Shown in pieces: positions 9,071-15,790 of a DNA stretch of 17,061 nt. Position numbers and translations under genes: made by a program. Source of the stretch: Thermoplasmata archaeon (lineage in GTDB: Archaea; Thermoplasmatota; E2; DHVEG-1). The notes below the pieces were generated by a model, which had not been told where the DNA came from, made no database searches, and saw nothing but the letters and a program-made list of their open reading frames with translations. Position 1 is the first letter of the stretch, and every line of letters begins with the position of its first letter. Location: the NCBI GenBank assembly GCA_003649715.1, contig QMSS01000015.1, positions 1-17,061 on the forward strand. The letters run 5' to 3'.

Positions 9071-9210
9071 TGTTTGTTTACAATACTTACCATTTTTAAT
9101 TAAATATAATATGTATCATATTTAATAAATATTTGTGAAGAAATCTTTTCATCCTTATCTATGTTCTTCTCTTGTTCTACAAAAGGATAAGAAAACATTT
9201 TTTATTTTGT

Positions 9211-10728
9211 TTAGATTAGGGCTTTTTTTCTAAGCCAATCTATATCGCTGATATATAGTTTCCTTATGTCTTTTAATCCTAGTTTGAGCATGGCTAGTCT
9301 TTCCAGTCCTAGACCCCATGCTAGTACAGGGTTTTTGATCCCTATAGGTTCTGTTACCTCTGGTCTGAATATTCCACTTCCACCTAGTTCCATCCATTTG
9401 TTGTTCCAAAAAACCTCTATTTCCATGCTTGGTTCTGTGTATGGGAAATATGCTGGTCTGAAACGTATTTTTTCGAATCCCATTCTATGGTAGAATTCCT
9501 TGAGTACTCCTATTAGCTGTCTGAAGTTTGTGTTTTTTTCATGTACTATCCCCTCTATCTGGTAGAATTCTGGTAGATGTGTTGCATCTAGATTTTCCTT
9601 TCTGAAGACGCGTCCTATGGAAAAGACTTTTGATGGTGGATGGGGGTTGTTGTATAGGTAGCGTATGGTGTTTACTGTTGTGTGTGTTCTTAGAAGTGCT
9701 TTTTCTCCTTCTTTTTTGGAGAATTTGTATTGCCATCCTGTGGATGATGTGTTTCCACCATGTTCATGAACCATGGCTATTGTTTCTAGTAGTTTTTTTT
9801 CTTTTATCGGGATTCTACTTGGTTTTTTGCAGTAGAGTGTGTCCTGCATTTCACGTGCTGGATGATCCTGTGGTATAAATAGTACATCCATGTTCCAGAA
9901 GCTGGATTCTACAAAGTTTCCCTCTATCTCTTGGAACCCCATTTCTAGGAATATTCTTCTTATGCGGTTTATTAGTTCTATGAGAGGATGTGGTTTTCCA
10001 CCATATATGCTTGGTGTGAATGCGTGTATGTCGTATGGTCTGATTTTTTTGTTTTTCCATTCACCATTTTTTATTATAGAGGATGTTATCTGTGTTATTT
10101 CCTCCTCCAGTTTTATTTCTTTTTGAAGTATTTTTTTTCCATTGTCTGTTAGTGATATGATGGATGTTATGATTTCTTTCTTTTTTATCACGTTTTTTCT
10201 TGAGAGCAGTGTTTTGATTTTTTCATCAGGTACTTGGGTGTATGGATGTTGTCTTAGTTGTTTTAGTATTTGTTCTTCCAGAGTTTTTTTTCCTAAAACT
10301 TTTTTTCCTTCCTCTGTTATTTGCAGGAAGGTTTCATGGTTTTTTTGGATTTTTGCCCATCTGTTTTTTATGAGCCATCCGATGGCGATTGGTATTTCAT
10401 GTTCTGATAGTATGTCTGTTAATTCTCTTAGAGATACTTTTCCCTTTTTTTCAGCTATTTTTTCTAATGCTCTTTTTTCTGGAAGTCCTTTTTCTAGGAA
10501 ATGTTTTCCCTCCGGGCCTAGTGTGTAGACGGTTTTGATGTGTTCCTCGATTTTTATTAGTTTTTTTGATTGCAGCCATGATGCTGCATTCATCACCTCT
10601 ACCTTTTGTTGGAAGTCACCGTTTTTTAGTATTTCTTCTGGTGTGCCTTTTCCATTTAGTTTTTTTAGTGTAAGTAGTACTTTTTTTTCGTTTTGAGATA
10701 GCTCTTTTATTGTTTTGTTTAGATCCAT
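9211..10728 (-). CDS. pheS: Phenylalanine--tRNA ligase alpha subunit
   Basis: Charges tRNA-Phe with phenylalanine as the catalytic subunit of an alpha2-beta2 enzyme in the cytoplasm. The 505 residues fit the archaeal/eukaryal PheS, which is longer than the bacterial form because of N-terminal winged-helix domains. Here these span about 1-220 and are rich in Lys and Glu. The class II catalytic core follows: HPAREMQDTLY near 289-299, motif 2 with GRVFRKEN at 372-379, the Phe-pocket stretch FRPAYFPYTEPS near 423-434, and motif 3 GLGLERLAM at 472-480. All key parts are present and the gene is intact. The beta-subunit gene pheT is not adjacent: upstream is the divergent tRNA-Ile, downstream the surface protein. 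It must therefore lie elsewhere. The start ATG at 10728 gives the expected N-terminal helix; I see no strong ribosome binding site. Confidence 0.96.
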   Translation of the reverse strand: MDLNKTIKELSQNEKKVLLTLKKLNGKGTPEEILKNGDFQQKVEVMNAASWLQSKKLIKIEEHIKTVYTLGPEGKHFLEKGLPEKRALEKIAEKKGKVSLRELTDILSEHEIPIAIGWLIKNRWAKIQKNHETFLQITEEGKKVLGKKTLEEQILKQLRQHPYTQVPDEKIKTLLSRKNVIKKKEIITSIISLTDNGKKILQKEIKLEEEITQITSSIIKNGEWKNKKIRPYDIHAFTPSIYGGKPHPLIELINRIRRIFLEMGFQEIEGNFVESSFWNMDVLFIPQDHPAREMQDTLYCKKPSRIPIKEKKLLETIAMVHEHGGNTSSTGWQYKFSKKEGEKALLRTHTTVNTIRYLYNNPHPPSKVFSIGRVFRKENLDATHLPEFYQIEGIVHEKNTNFRQLIGVLKEFYHRMGFEKIRFRPAYFPYTEPSMEIEVFWNNKWMELGGSGIFRPEVTEPIGIKNPVLAWGLGLERLAMLKLGLKDIRKLYISDIDWLRKKALI

Positions 10729-10837
10729 AGTATTTTCTGGGTAATAGTAATTTCATATGTTGTGTATTAAGATATCGATTCGAAAAATTTGTGATGGGGT
10801 CTCGATGGAGTTTATTGTTGGGTTGTAAAAAATTATC

Positions 10838-10848
10838 TTTTTATATGG
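10838..10848 (+). promoter_or_regulatory. TATA box of the tRNA-Ile transcript
   Basis: TTTTTATATGG lies 37-47 nt before the mature tRNA 5' end, placing a start site near 10869 with a short 5' leader. It sits in the divergent gap between pheS and the tRNA. Confidence 0.5.
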
Positions 10849-10884
10849 AAACTGTATTTACTCCTACTTGTAAAATGTTATTGT

Positions 10885-10959
10885 GGGCTCGTAGCTTAGC
10901 TTGGTTGGAGCATCCGGCTGATAACCGGAAGGTCGAGAGTTCAAATCTCTCCGAGCCCA
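10885..10959 (+). tRNA. tRNA-Ile, anticodon GAU
   Basis: A complete cloverleaf. The 7-bp acceptor stem GGGCTCG pairs with CGAGCCC (10952-10958), with discriminator A at 10959. The D stem is GCTT/GAGC. The anticodon stem TCCGG/CCGGA encloses the loop CTGATAA with anticodon GAT at 10920-10922. The T stem is GAGAG/CTCTC with loop TTCAAAT. No intron is present and the 3' CCA is not encoded, as is common in archaea. It reads isoleucine AUC and AUU codons. A zinc-ribbon gene starts 46 nt downstream on the same strand. Confidence 0.98.
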
Positions 10960-11005
10960 TTCTTAGTAGATTTCTTGTTCATATTCAGGAGCTGGAGGTT
11001 TGACT

Positions 11006-11113
11006 GTGATTTGTGTGATTTGTGGTGTGAATGAGACTGATAATCCTGATGGTATTTGTGATGATTGTAAGTTTTCGATGGTTAGTTCCGATGAGGTTCC
11101 ACCGGATTTTTAA
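11006..11113 (+). CDS. 35-residue zinc-ribbon miniprotein, GTG start
   Basis: A very short gene immediately behind tRNA-Ile. It encodes 35 residues with two CxxC knuckles, Cys3/Cys6 and Cys18/Cys21, 11 residues apart, enough for one zinc site. It ends in an acidic, Pro-containing tail (DEVPPDF). Support comes from a full GGAGGT ribosome binding site at 10994-10999, 6 nt before the GTG at 11006, and from the paired Cys motifs. No separate TATA box is evident between the tRNA and this gene, so it may be read from the tRNA promoter. Function unknown; similar tiny zinc ribbons occur across archaea. The main doubt is its size. Confidence 0.65.
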   Translation: MICVICGVNETDNPDGICDDCKFSMVSSDEVPPDF

Positions 11114-11175
11114 AATAAATCATGATACTAGCCATTTTCTGGTAAGGCATGCATCATATATATAGAATGAATGTT

Positions 11176-11194
11176 TGTTCTAACAGTTAGAACA
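11176..11194. repeat. 19-bp perfect inverted repeat between convergent zinc-ribbon genes
   Basis: TGTTCTAAC and GTTAGAACA are exact reverse complements around a single A. The element lies in the 119-bp gap between the stop of the 35-residue gene and the stop of the 56-residue gene, and is followed on the plus strand by a T-rich stretch. It could be a two-way terminator hairpin or a protein binding site. Confidence 0.75.
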
Positions 11195-11232
11195 GGTAGA
11201 TTTCTATTTTTCCAATATTTTGGAATAAAAAA

Positions 11233-11403
11233 TTATTTTACTCCAATAACCGCTTTGCAATTTGGGCATATCAACCAATACACTCTGTCCTTACCAGTAT
11301 ACCTGCTGCCATAAAACTCGCTTTTAATTTTGTTAAGCTTAGCTATGGGTATTACTTTTTTGTGACAGAACCTACATTCAACTTTTTCCATTTCAATAAC
11401 CAT
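11233..11403 (-). CDS. 56-residue zinc-ribbon protein
   Basis: A short intact gene read towards tRNA-Ile. The 56 residues carry CRFC (Cys10, Cys13) near the start and CPNC (Cys46, Cys49) near the end, with a basic, aromatic middle (EFYGSRYTG, VYWLI). This layout resembles small archaeal zinc ribbons ending in CPNCKAVIGV. An AGGAGT motif at 11415-11420 lies 11 nt before the ATG at 11403. A second in-frame ATG at 11391 would shorten it by four residues. It lies 50 bp beyond the C13 peptidase stop on the same strand and could share its transcript. A nucleic-acid or protein-binding role is possible, but no specific function can be read. Confidence 0.65.
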   Translation of the reverse strand: MVIEMEKVECRFCHKKVIPIAKLNKIKSEFYGSRYTGKDRVYWLICPNCKAVIGVK

Positions 11404-11453
11404 AATTCTTTGATACTCCTATTTTTTTGTTTCCTCCAGCACTCATACCTACT

Positions 11454-12311
11454 TCATAGTTCATATCGAATTCTTCGAAGTTCATAGTAGTGGCCAATAT
11501 ATGTTGATCCCAGGCATTGGTCATCGATCAAAGGATGCTGCCCTGGTGCATGCATCAAAACATAGTTCCTAGCTGCCTCAAATGCCTGTTCAACCGAGTA
11601 ACCCATTTTAAGATTGGTGAAAAATGAATGTGAAAAATACGACCAACCATCAATGCCAATCCCGCTGGTGGTATAGCCATCTGTAGATGTTATACCAATC
11701 CTGTTCACTCCTGAGATATACGGCAGGAAGTCGCCAGAGTAACAGCATTCTATAACAATAACAAGCTTGCCGTAACTAGATATCGAGTCAATCCAGAAAC
11801 CTAACTCTACGTTTTTGATATACTCTGTTTCAACATCAAGATATCCATCCCCGTTTTCATCGATGTTGAAATGTCCACCATCCTGCCCATGATCTATCAT
11901 GTAGATAAAACCAACATCATTGTCATCCATCATAGAATCAAGCCAGATGGATATAGCATACTGTATAGTCTCAGGTGAAGCAACAGCATCCACCTCATAA
12001 TCAGATGGATTATAATCTGGATCTGGATTGAGATAATAAATTGTGTCATCAGTATAATGCCACCAGGTTCTAAGAACATCATATGCTTCCTCGGTCTGCC
12101 TCGTTGCAAGAGCCTGGTTAGGAGCATACGCGGCTCCTCCTGTTACTATTACAGCAAAATACTCTACATCCCCCATATCATCATGATATCCTGTGTACAT
12201 CAACCTATCATACCCTAAAGCAACAGTGCCTATACTGCTAAACATTGAAAGCAAGATAAACATACCAACCATAGCCCCAAATATTCTTCTAAACAAGCCA
12301 TATCTATACAT
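11454..12311 (-). CDS. Secreted legumain-like (family C13) cysteine peptidase
   Basis: Probable exported cysteine peptidase of the caspase-like clan. The 285 residues begin with a signal-peptide-like segment (basic residues, hydrophobic about 10-28, ending near TVALGYD). The catalytic pair matches legumain: His141 in MIDHGQDGG and Cys190 in IECCYSGDF. Between them, residues 151-159 (DENGDGYLD) look like the start of a calcium-binding EF-hand loop. I chose the ATG at 12311: it has GGAG about 9-10 nt upstream and a TATA-like box at 12368-12377, while a GTG at 12383 lies upstream of that box and would hide the signal peptide. The protein is about the size of a bare C13 domain, with no C-terminal anchor. 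It forms an extracellular proteolysis theme with the C25 peptidase. Cleavage after Asn is typical of legumains but not proven here. Confidence 0.83.
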   Translation of the reverse strand: MYRYGLFRRIFGAMVGMFILLSMFSSIGTVALGYDRLMYTGYHDDMGDVEYFAVIVTGGAAYAPNQALATRQTEEAYDVLRTWWHYTDDTIYYLNPDPDYNPSDYEVDAVASPETIQYAISIWLDSMMDDNDVGFIYMIDHGQDGGHFNIDENGDGYLDVETEYIKNVELGFWIDSISSYGKLVIVIECCYSGDFLPYISGVNRIGITSTDGYTTSGIGIDGWSYFSHSFFTNLKMGYSVEQAFEAARNYVLMHAPGQHPLIDDQCLGSTYIGHYYELRRIRYEL

Positions 12312-12367
12312 ATTGTTCCACTCCAAACATTTTTTTTTACAGCAAACCCCAATTTTTTGGTCTATGA

Positions 12368-12377
12368 AAATATATAT
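12368..12377 (-). promoter_or_regulatory. TATA-like box of the C13 peptidase gene
   Basis: ATATATATTT on the minus strand, 57-66 nt before the ATG at 12311, predicts a leader of about 35 nt that contains the ribosome binding site. Confidence 0.4.
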
Positions 12378-12445
12378 CAACACACAACCTATTTAAATCT
12401 ATCCATCAAAATATAAATCTGGCTCTTTTTATGACTCCTCTTTTT

Positions 12446-12465
12446 AAAAAGAAAGGGAAGGGGGG
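12446..12465 (-). terminator. Pyrimidine/T-rich tract after the 163-residue secreted protein gene
   Basis: On the minus strand a C-rich then T-rich run starts 17 nt behind the stop codon at 12482-12484 and ends in five T. This fits a hairpin-free archaeal terminator and would separate this gene from the C13 peptidase transcript. Confidence 0.35.
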
Positions 12466-12481
12466 ATGATTAAATACCGGT

Positions 12482-12973
12482 CTACTCCTCAAACCTTGAA
12501 TACTTGCCATACATGTAATAAGTTGGGCCTATGATACCCATGAGTCTCCAGTAGAAATGTGTCTCATTATGTCTACCAAGTCCCACAAAATATGTTGAAT
12601 TACCTGTTGTTATATTCCCTACTATTCCAACCATAAAAGGTCCAAAGAACAGACCACCCAAGTAGCCAGTAACATTTGTAGCATTAAACTCTGCAAACAC
12701 TCCCACAAAACGACCTACACCCATATTTGAATAATATCCTGCAACCCATCCAGCTGGTGGCAAGGGCCTCCCAAGTAGATTCAAACCCCAGACACCACTA
12801 AAGTTCCCATTAGCCCAATCCGGCGGTGTATCATTAACTGCTGAAAAACAGCTTTCAGCAGTTGAAACAAATGTTGTCTTCAACCTCTTTGCCTCATGCA
12901 TGGGAACCGCCATGTACGCAGGCATAGCCATTAATAAAACACAAACCCCTAATACTATCAGCACCCTACTCAT
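12482..12973 (-). CDS. Small secreted protein with dense N-glycosylation sequons, function unknown
   Basis: I do not recognise a family. The 163 residues start with a clear signal peptide (hydrophobic 3-20, cleavage near PAYMA). The mature part is rich in Gly, Phe, Tyr and Asn, with loosely repeated G-x-F-x-G-x-W/F patterns (NFSGVWG, GRFVGVF, FFGPFMVG), suggesting an all-beta fold. Seven N-X-S/T sequons fall within about 100 residues (NDT, NFS, NAT, NVT, NIT, NST, NET), pointing to a glycosylated cell-surface or released protein. Only one Cys remains after the signal peptide. A TATA-like TTTTATAA at 13021-13028 and a G-rich stretch 10-14 nt before the ATG support expression. It is divergent from the radical SAM gene. 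Confidence 0.72.
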   Translation of the reverse strand: MSRVLIVLGVCVLLMAMPAYMAVPMHEAKRLKTTFVSTAESCFSAVNDTPPDWANGNFSGVWGLNLLGRPLPPAGWVAGYYSNMGVGRFVGVFAEFNATNVTGYLGGLFFGPFMVGIVGNITTGNSTYFVGLGRHNETHFYWRLMGIIGPTYYMYGKYSRFEE

Positions 12974-13020
12974 TTTATATAACCCCCATATAATATTAAT
13001 AAAGGTATGTGTTCGATACC

Positions 13021-13028
13021 TTATAAAA
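13021..13028 (-). promoter_or_regulatory. TATA-like box of the 163-residue secreted protein gene
   Basis: TTTTATAA on the minus strand, 48-55 nt before the ATG at 12973. The 206-bp divergent gap 12974-13179 otherwise holds only the promoter of the radical SAM gene; no further gene was seen. Confidence 0.4.
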
Positions 13029-13140
13029 CTTATGCCATAACACTTATCTTCTACTGCAGTTTCTCCTCCAAAAAAAACATAGAGTGATAGATATCTACCC
13101 TCCCTTTCTTAACCATCATTCATACTTTTCCAGTAGCAAA

Positions 13141-13148
13141 TTTATTAA
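13141..13148 (+). promoter_or_regulatory. TATA-like box of the radical SAM gene
   Basis: TTTATTAA lies 32-39 nt before the ATG at 13180. The expected transcript start is near 13170, leaving a leader of only about 10 nt and no clear ribosome binding site, so translation may be near-leaderless. Confidence 0.4.
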
Positions 13149-13179
13149 CACCTAGCATTTATCCATTAAGCAAGAAATA

Positions 13180-14304
13180 ATGAAAAAAATCATCCATTGG
13201 CATAACAAAAGCCAGTACATAGCACCCTTGTCAGATGCCTGTAGAATGTGTGCAGAGGGCTCAAAACTTGTGCTACTAGCAACAGGACTATGCCCTACAA
13301 ACTGTTTCTACTGCCCAATAAGCTTTGAAAAAGGTGGGAAAGACCGTATCTTCGCAGATGAATGGGAGCTAGAAAGTGAAAAAGACACAGAAAAACTAAT
13401 ACAAGAGGCAGAAAACATCGAAGCCACCGGCGCTGGTATAACTGGGGGAGATCCGCTTGTAGTCTGGAAACGGGTAGAAAAATACATACTACTACTCAAG
13501 GACACATTCGGCACAGACTTCCACATACATCTATACACATCAGCTCTCAAAAACGCAGAACACATACCCAGCCTAATACATGCCGGTCTAGATGAAATAA
13601 GATTCCATCCACAGCCCAGATACTGGGATTCAATGGACAAAAACCCAATAAAAAATGCTATCCAAAAAACACTGAACACAGAAATCGATGTCGCCATAGA
13701 AATACCTGTCCTACCAGACATGGAAAAACAGATCCTCTCACTAATCAAATGGGCTAACAACATGGGAATCAACTGGATTAACTTAAACGAGCTAGAATTC
13801 TCCGAAAGAAATCATCAGGCATTAGAAAACAGAGGATACACCACCAAAAATGATATATCCGCAGCCGTCAAAGGAAGCGAAGAACTCGCTATAAAGATTC
13901 TAAAAAACATCTCAGAAATGAACATAGACATGGGAATACACTACTGCTCAGTTTCCTTCAAAGACGGTATTCAGCTGAGAAACAGAATTCTACGTCGTGC
14001 TAAAAACACAGCCAAAAAATATGATGTCATAACAAACGATGGAACACTAATCAAAGGAGTCATTTACACCTCAGACACCTCACCATCTGCTCTACAACAA
14101 CTTCTTACAACACTAAAAAAGAAATACAACATACCAGACAAACTCATATATCTAGACAGTGAAAAAAACAGAATAGAGACTGGAGCATGGATACTAGAAC
14201 AAATCTCGCAAGATCTAAGAAAAAATGGATACAAATGTTACATGGTTGAAGAATACCCAACTGCTGACAGACTAGAAGTAGAAAAAATACCATTACCACT
14301 ATAA
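13180..14304 (+). CDS. Radical SAM protein of the archaeal COG2108 type
   Basis: Cytoplasmic iron-sulfur enzyme that should cleave S-adenosylmethionine to start radical chemistry; its substrate is unknown. The 374 residues carry the radical SAM cluster motif CPTNCFYC (Cys38, Cys42, Cys45) and the SAM-binding GITGGDP (86-92). A conserved-looking CxxC (Cys21, Cys24 in CRMCAEG) precedes the cluster, and Cys256 in HYCSVSF lies after the barrel; these could bind a second cluster or metal. The region from about 280 to 374 is a separate alpha/beta C-terminal part. Family members are annotated as related to pyruvate formate-lyase activating enzyme, but no glycyl radical enzyme partner is nearby. It is a single-gene unit with its own promoter and a T-rich tract at 14319-14330. 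Confidence 0.88.
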   Translation: MKKIIHWHNKSQYIAPLSDACRMCAEGSKLVLLATGLCPTNCFYCPISFEKGGKDRIFADEWELESEKDTEKLIQEAENIEATGAGITGGDPLVVWKRVEKYILLLKDTFGTDFHIHLYTSALKNAEHIPSLIHAGLDEIRFHPQPRYWDSMDKNPIKNAIQKTLNTEIDVAIEIPVLPDMEKQILSLIKWANNMGINWINLNELEFSERNHQALENRGYTTKNDISAAVKGSEELAIKILKNISEMNIDMGIHYCSVSFKDGIQLRNRILRRAKNTAKKYDVITNDGTLIKGVIYTSDTSPSALQQLLTTLKKKYNIPDKLIYLDSEKNRIETGAWILEQISQDLRKNGYKCYMVEEYPTADRLEVEKIPLPL

Positions 14305-14318
14305 AACCACCAAAAAAC

Positions 14319-14330
14319 CTTATCTTTTTC
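14319..14330 (+). terminator. T-rich terminator-like tract after the radical SAM gene
   Basis: A short T-rich run (CTTATCTTTTTC) begins about 15 nt behind the stop codon at 14302-14304, consistent with archaeal oligo-T termination. Confidence 0.35.
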
Positions 14331-14447
14331 AGTTAAAAAGGGATTCACAATCAACCCTGGGCAATAACAGTGGCATAAACAAACAGAAGATCAAAATGAT
14401 TCCATTTTTCAGTAAAGACTAAACTTAATAACCCTCTGCCCGTTCGA

Positions 14448-14894
14448 TCATAGGAAGATATTTTTTTTAAGCTTTCGAAGTCGCTGAGAGTTTTCATCTG
14501 TCGAATTGACATATCCTTTTTCCATTAATTCTCTTAGTAACTCTAGAGATTTACCCTTGAATAGATTTACCCTTGAATACCTCTCTCAGGATAAACATGA
14601 TTTGGTAGATCTTTCGTAGTAATATACTCGTTGAAAACGTATATTCATCTCCTTAGCTACATGGTATTTAGATTTACCTTTTGCTTTGATTACTTCTTCT
14701 CTGATTTGTTGAATGGCTCTTTTCTGAAAGTCGTCTGAACCACTTTCCACCAGGAATATCCTTTGTATGTTTATGTTTGTAGATAATAGTTGTCTCGACA
14801 CCCAATTCTCTTGCTACGCTGTGTTTAGATTGACCACAAAGGACCATTTCTCTTGCCTTTCTAATAATTCTTTAGATATATGTTCTGTCATCAT
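14448..14894 (-). pseudogene. Decayed helix-turn-helix protein gene with several frameshifts
   Basis: Remains of one gene spread over different reading frames. From the ATG pair at 14889-14894 the frame gives MMTEHISKE. A second frame then continues with a homeodomain-like HTH (GQSKHSVARELGVETT, about 14745-14870) and TKDIPGG. The first frame resumes with a second, similar HTH (KGKSKYHVAKEMN, about 14610-14710). A third frame reads TKDLPNHVYPERGIQG, and the original frame closes with GKSLELLRELMEKGY to the stop at 14448. No single frame links these parts, so at least three or four frameshifts are needed. A 16-bp tandem duplication at 14547-14578 causes one of them. The two HTH modules resemble each other, suggesting an ancestral double-HTH DNA-binding protein of the kind seen in recombinase or transposase N-termini. 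No catalytic domain was found. Confidence 0.7.
14547..14578. repeat. Perfect 16-bp tandem duplication inside the pseudogene
   Basis: The unit AGATTTACCCTTGAAT occurs twice with no spacer (14547-14562 and 14563-14578). As 16 is not a multiple of 3, it shifts the frame between PERGIQG and GKSLELL. Confidence 0.9.
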
Positions 14895-14912
14895 TTCCTA
14901 TGTTAAAAACTT

Positions 14913-14921
14913 GTATAAAAA
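14913..14921 (-). promoter_or_regulatory. TATA-like box ahead of the HTH pseudogene
   Basis: TTTTTATAC on the minus strand lies 19-27 nt before the first ATG at 14894, a spacing that would make a leaderless transcript. The promoter looks intact though the gene is broken. The rest of 14895-15046 shows no gene. Confidence 0.4.
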
Positions 14922-15046
14922 GGTATTTCAAAATCAGATCTTTGGCATATAACTAAAAGTTGTGAAATATGATTATATCAGGATTTGGTCGTTGTTTGGG
15001 ACCATTTTTGAATTGATTCTCAGTTACATATCATAATTCTGATATC

Positions 15047-15790
15047 TCATTCTTCAGCAATCTTAAATGCATGTTCAGTTGATTTACTAGCTTGTAAATG
15101 CGGCGCATATTCAACATGAAATCTATGTTTATATCGTTTTAAAATACCAATGGTTTTTTCTCCCAGGAATACAAGAAATACTGCATTTCCCAAAGCATGC
15201 AGGGTATCAAACCATACGCTGTTTACCATTGTGAAAAGGAAGGTGAGGAAAGTATGTGGATAAATATACAACATCCAGTACCACAGATTCATGATCCAAC
15301 CGAACAAATAACCCCATATGACTCCAAAGACAACTATACCTACTCCCTTGATCTTGAGTTTTGGAAGTATCGATGAAGTAGCTCCAACTGCACCCCATGC
15401 AAACATTTGAAAAATTGTCCAGGGTCCTTGACCTAAAAATATATTGGAAACAAGTGCAGTAGCAGCGCCTACCATAAATCCCGCAATAGGGCCAAAAACA
15501 TAACCTGTGCAAATAATTATATATGTACACGGTTGAATACTAGGAATAGCTGCAAAAGGAACACGTGAAACAGCTGAAAAACCACTTAATATTGCCACAA
15601 GAGATATCTCCTTTGAGGTCATTTTTCCCCGTTCAAACTGGAGAAACATAATAGAAATAGTAAAAATCATCATTACTAGGGCGAATATTTCCCAATGTTC
15701 AGAAAATTCTTTGATAAATGTGAATGTAAAAATGATACATATAGCAATACATGTCAGTAATAAAGCAACAATAGTGTAAGGCTTTTTCAT
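15047..15790 (-). CDS. ECF transporter substrate-binding (S) component, vitamin uptake
   Basis: Integral membrane protein that should bind a micronutrient and pass it through an energy-coupling factor transporter. The 247 residues show about six membrane spans from residue 8 to about 210, then a basic, soluble tail. Typical S-component sequence is seen in the middle: SAVSRVPFAAIPSIQP, the GPIAGFMVGAATALVSN helix, and FLGQGPWTIFQMFAWG. The last motif recurs in a group of S components often linked to cobalamin-related uptake, but I cannot assign the substrate from sequence alone. Its ATG (15788-15790) overlaps the stop of the upstream ATPase gene in an ATGA, showing coupled translation. The T component is not in the window and should lie upstream or elsewhere. 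Confidence 0.82.
   Translation of the reverse strand: MKKPYTIVALLLTCIAICIIFTFTFIKEFSEHWEIFALVMMIFTISIMFLQFERGKMTSKEISLVAILSGFSAVSRVPFAAIPSIQPCTYIIICTGYVFGPIAGFMVGAATALVSNIFLGQGPWTIFQMFAWGAVGATSSILPKLKIKGVGIVVFGVIWGYLFGWIMNLWYWMLYIYPHTFLTFLFTMVNSVWFDTLHALGNAVFLVFLGEKTIGILKRYKHRFHVEYAPHLQASKSTEHAFKIAEE

Noticed and set aside
9016..9093. 26-residue N-terminal extension of the large surface protein
   Set aside because: The stretch holds the TATA box and precedes the signal peptide; the ATG at 9015 fits both better.
10791..11003. 70-codon plus-strand frame across the tRNA region
   Set aside because: Its middle is simply the tRNA-Ile sequence translated; the flanks have no coding character or family resemblance.
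12312..12383. 24-residue N-terminal extension of the C13 peptidase from a GTG
   Set aside because: The GTG lies upstream of the TATA-like box and would bury the signal peptide; the ATG at 12311 has its own ribosome binding site.
13088..13097. 10-bp palindrome TAGATATCTA in the divergent promoter gap
   Set aside because: Short and AT-rich; expected by chance in this composition.
14767..14952. 61-codon plus-strand frame
   Set aside because: Antisense to the decayed HTH gene, whose motifs read clearly on the minus strand.
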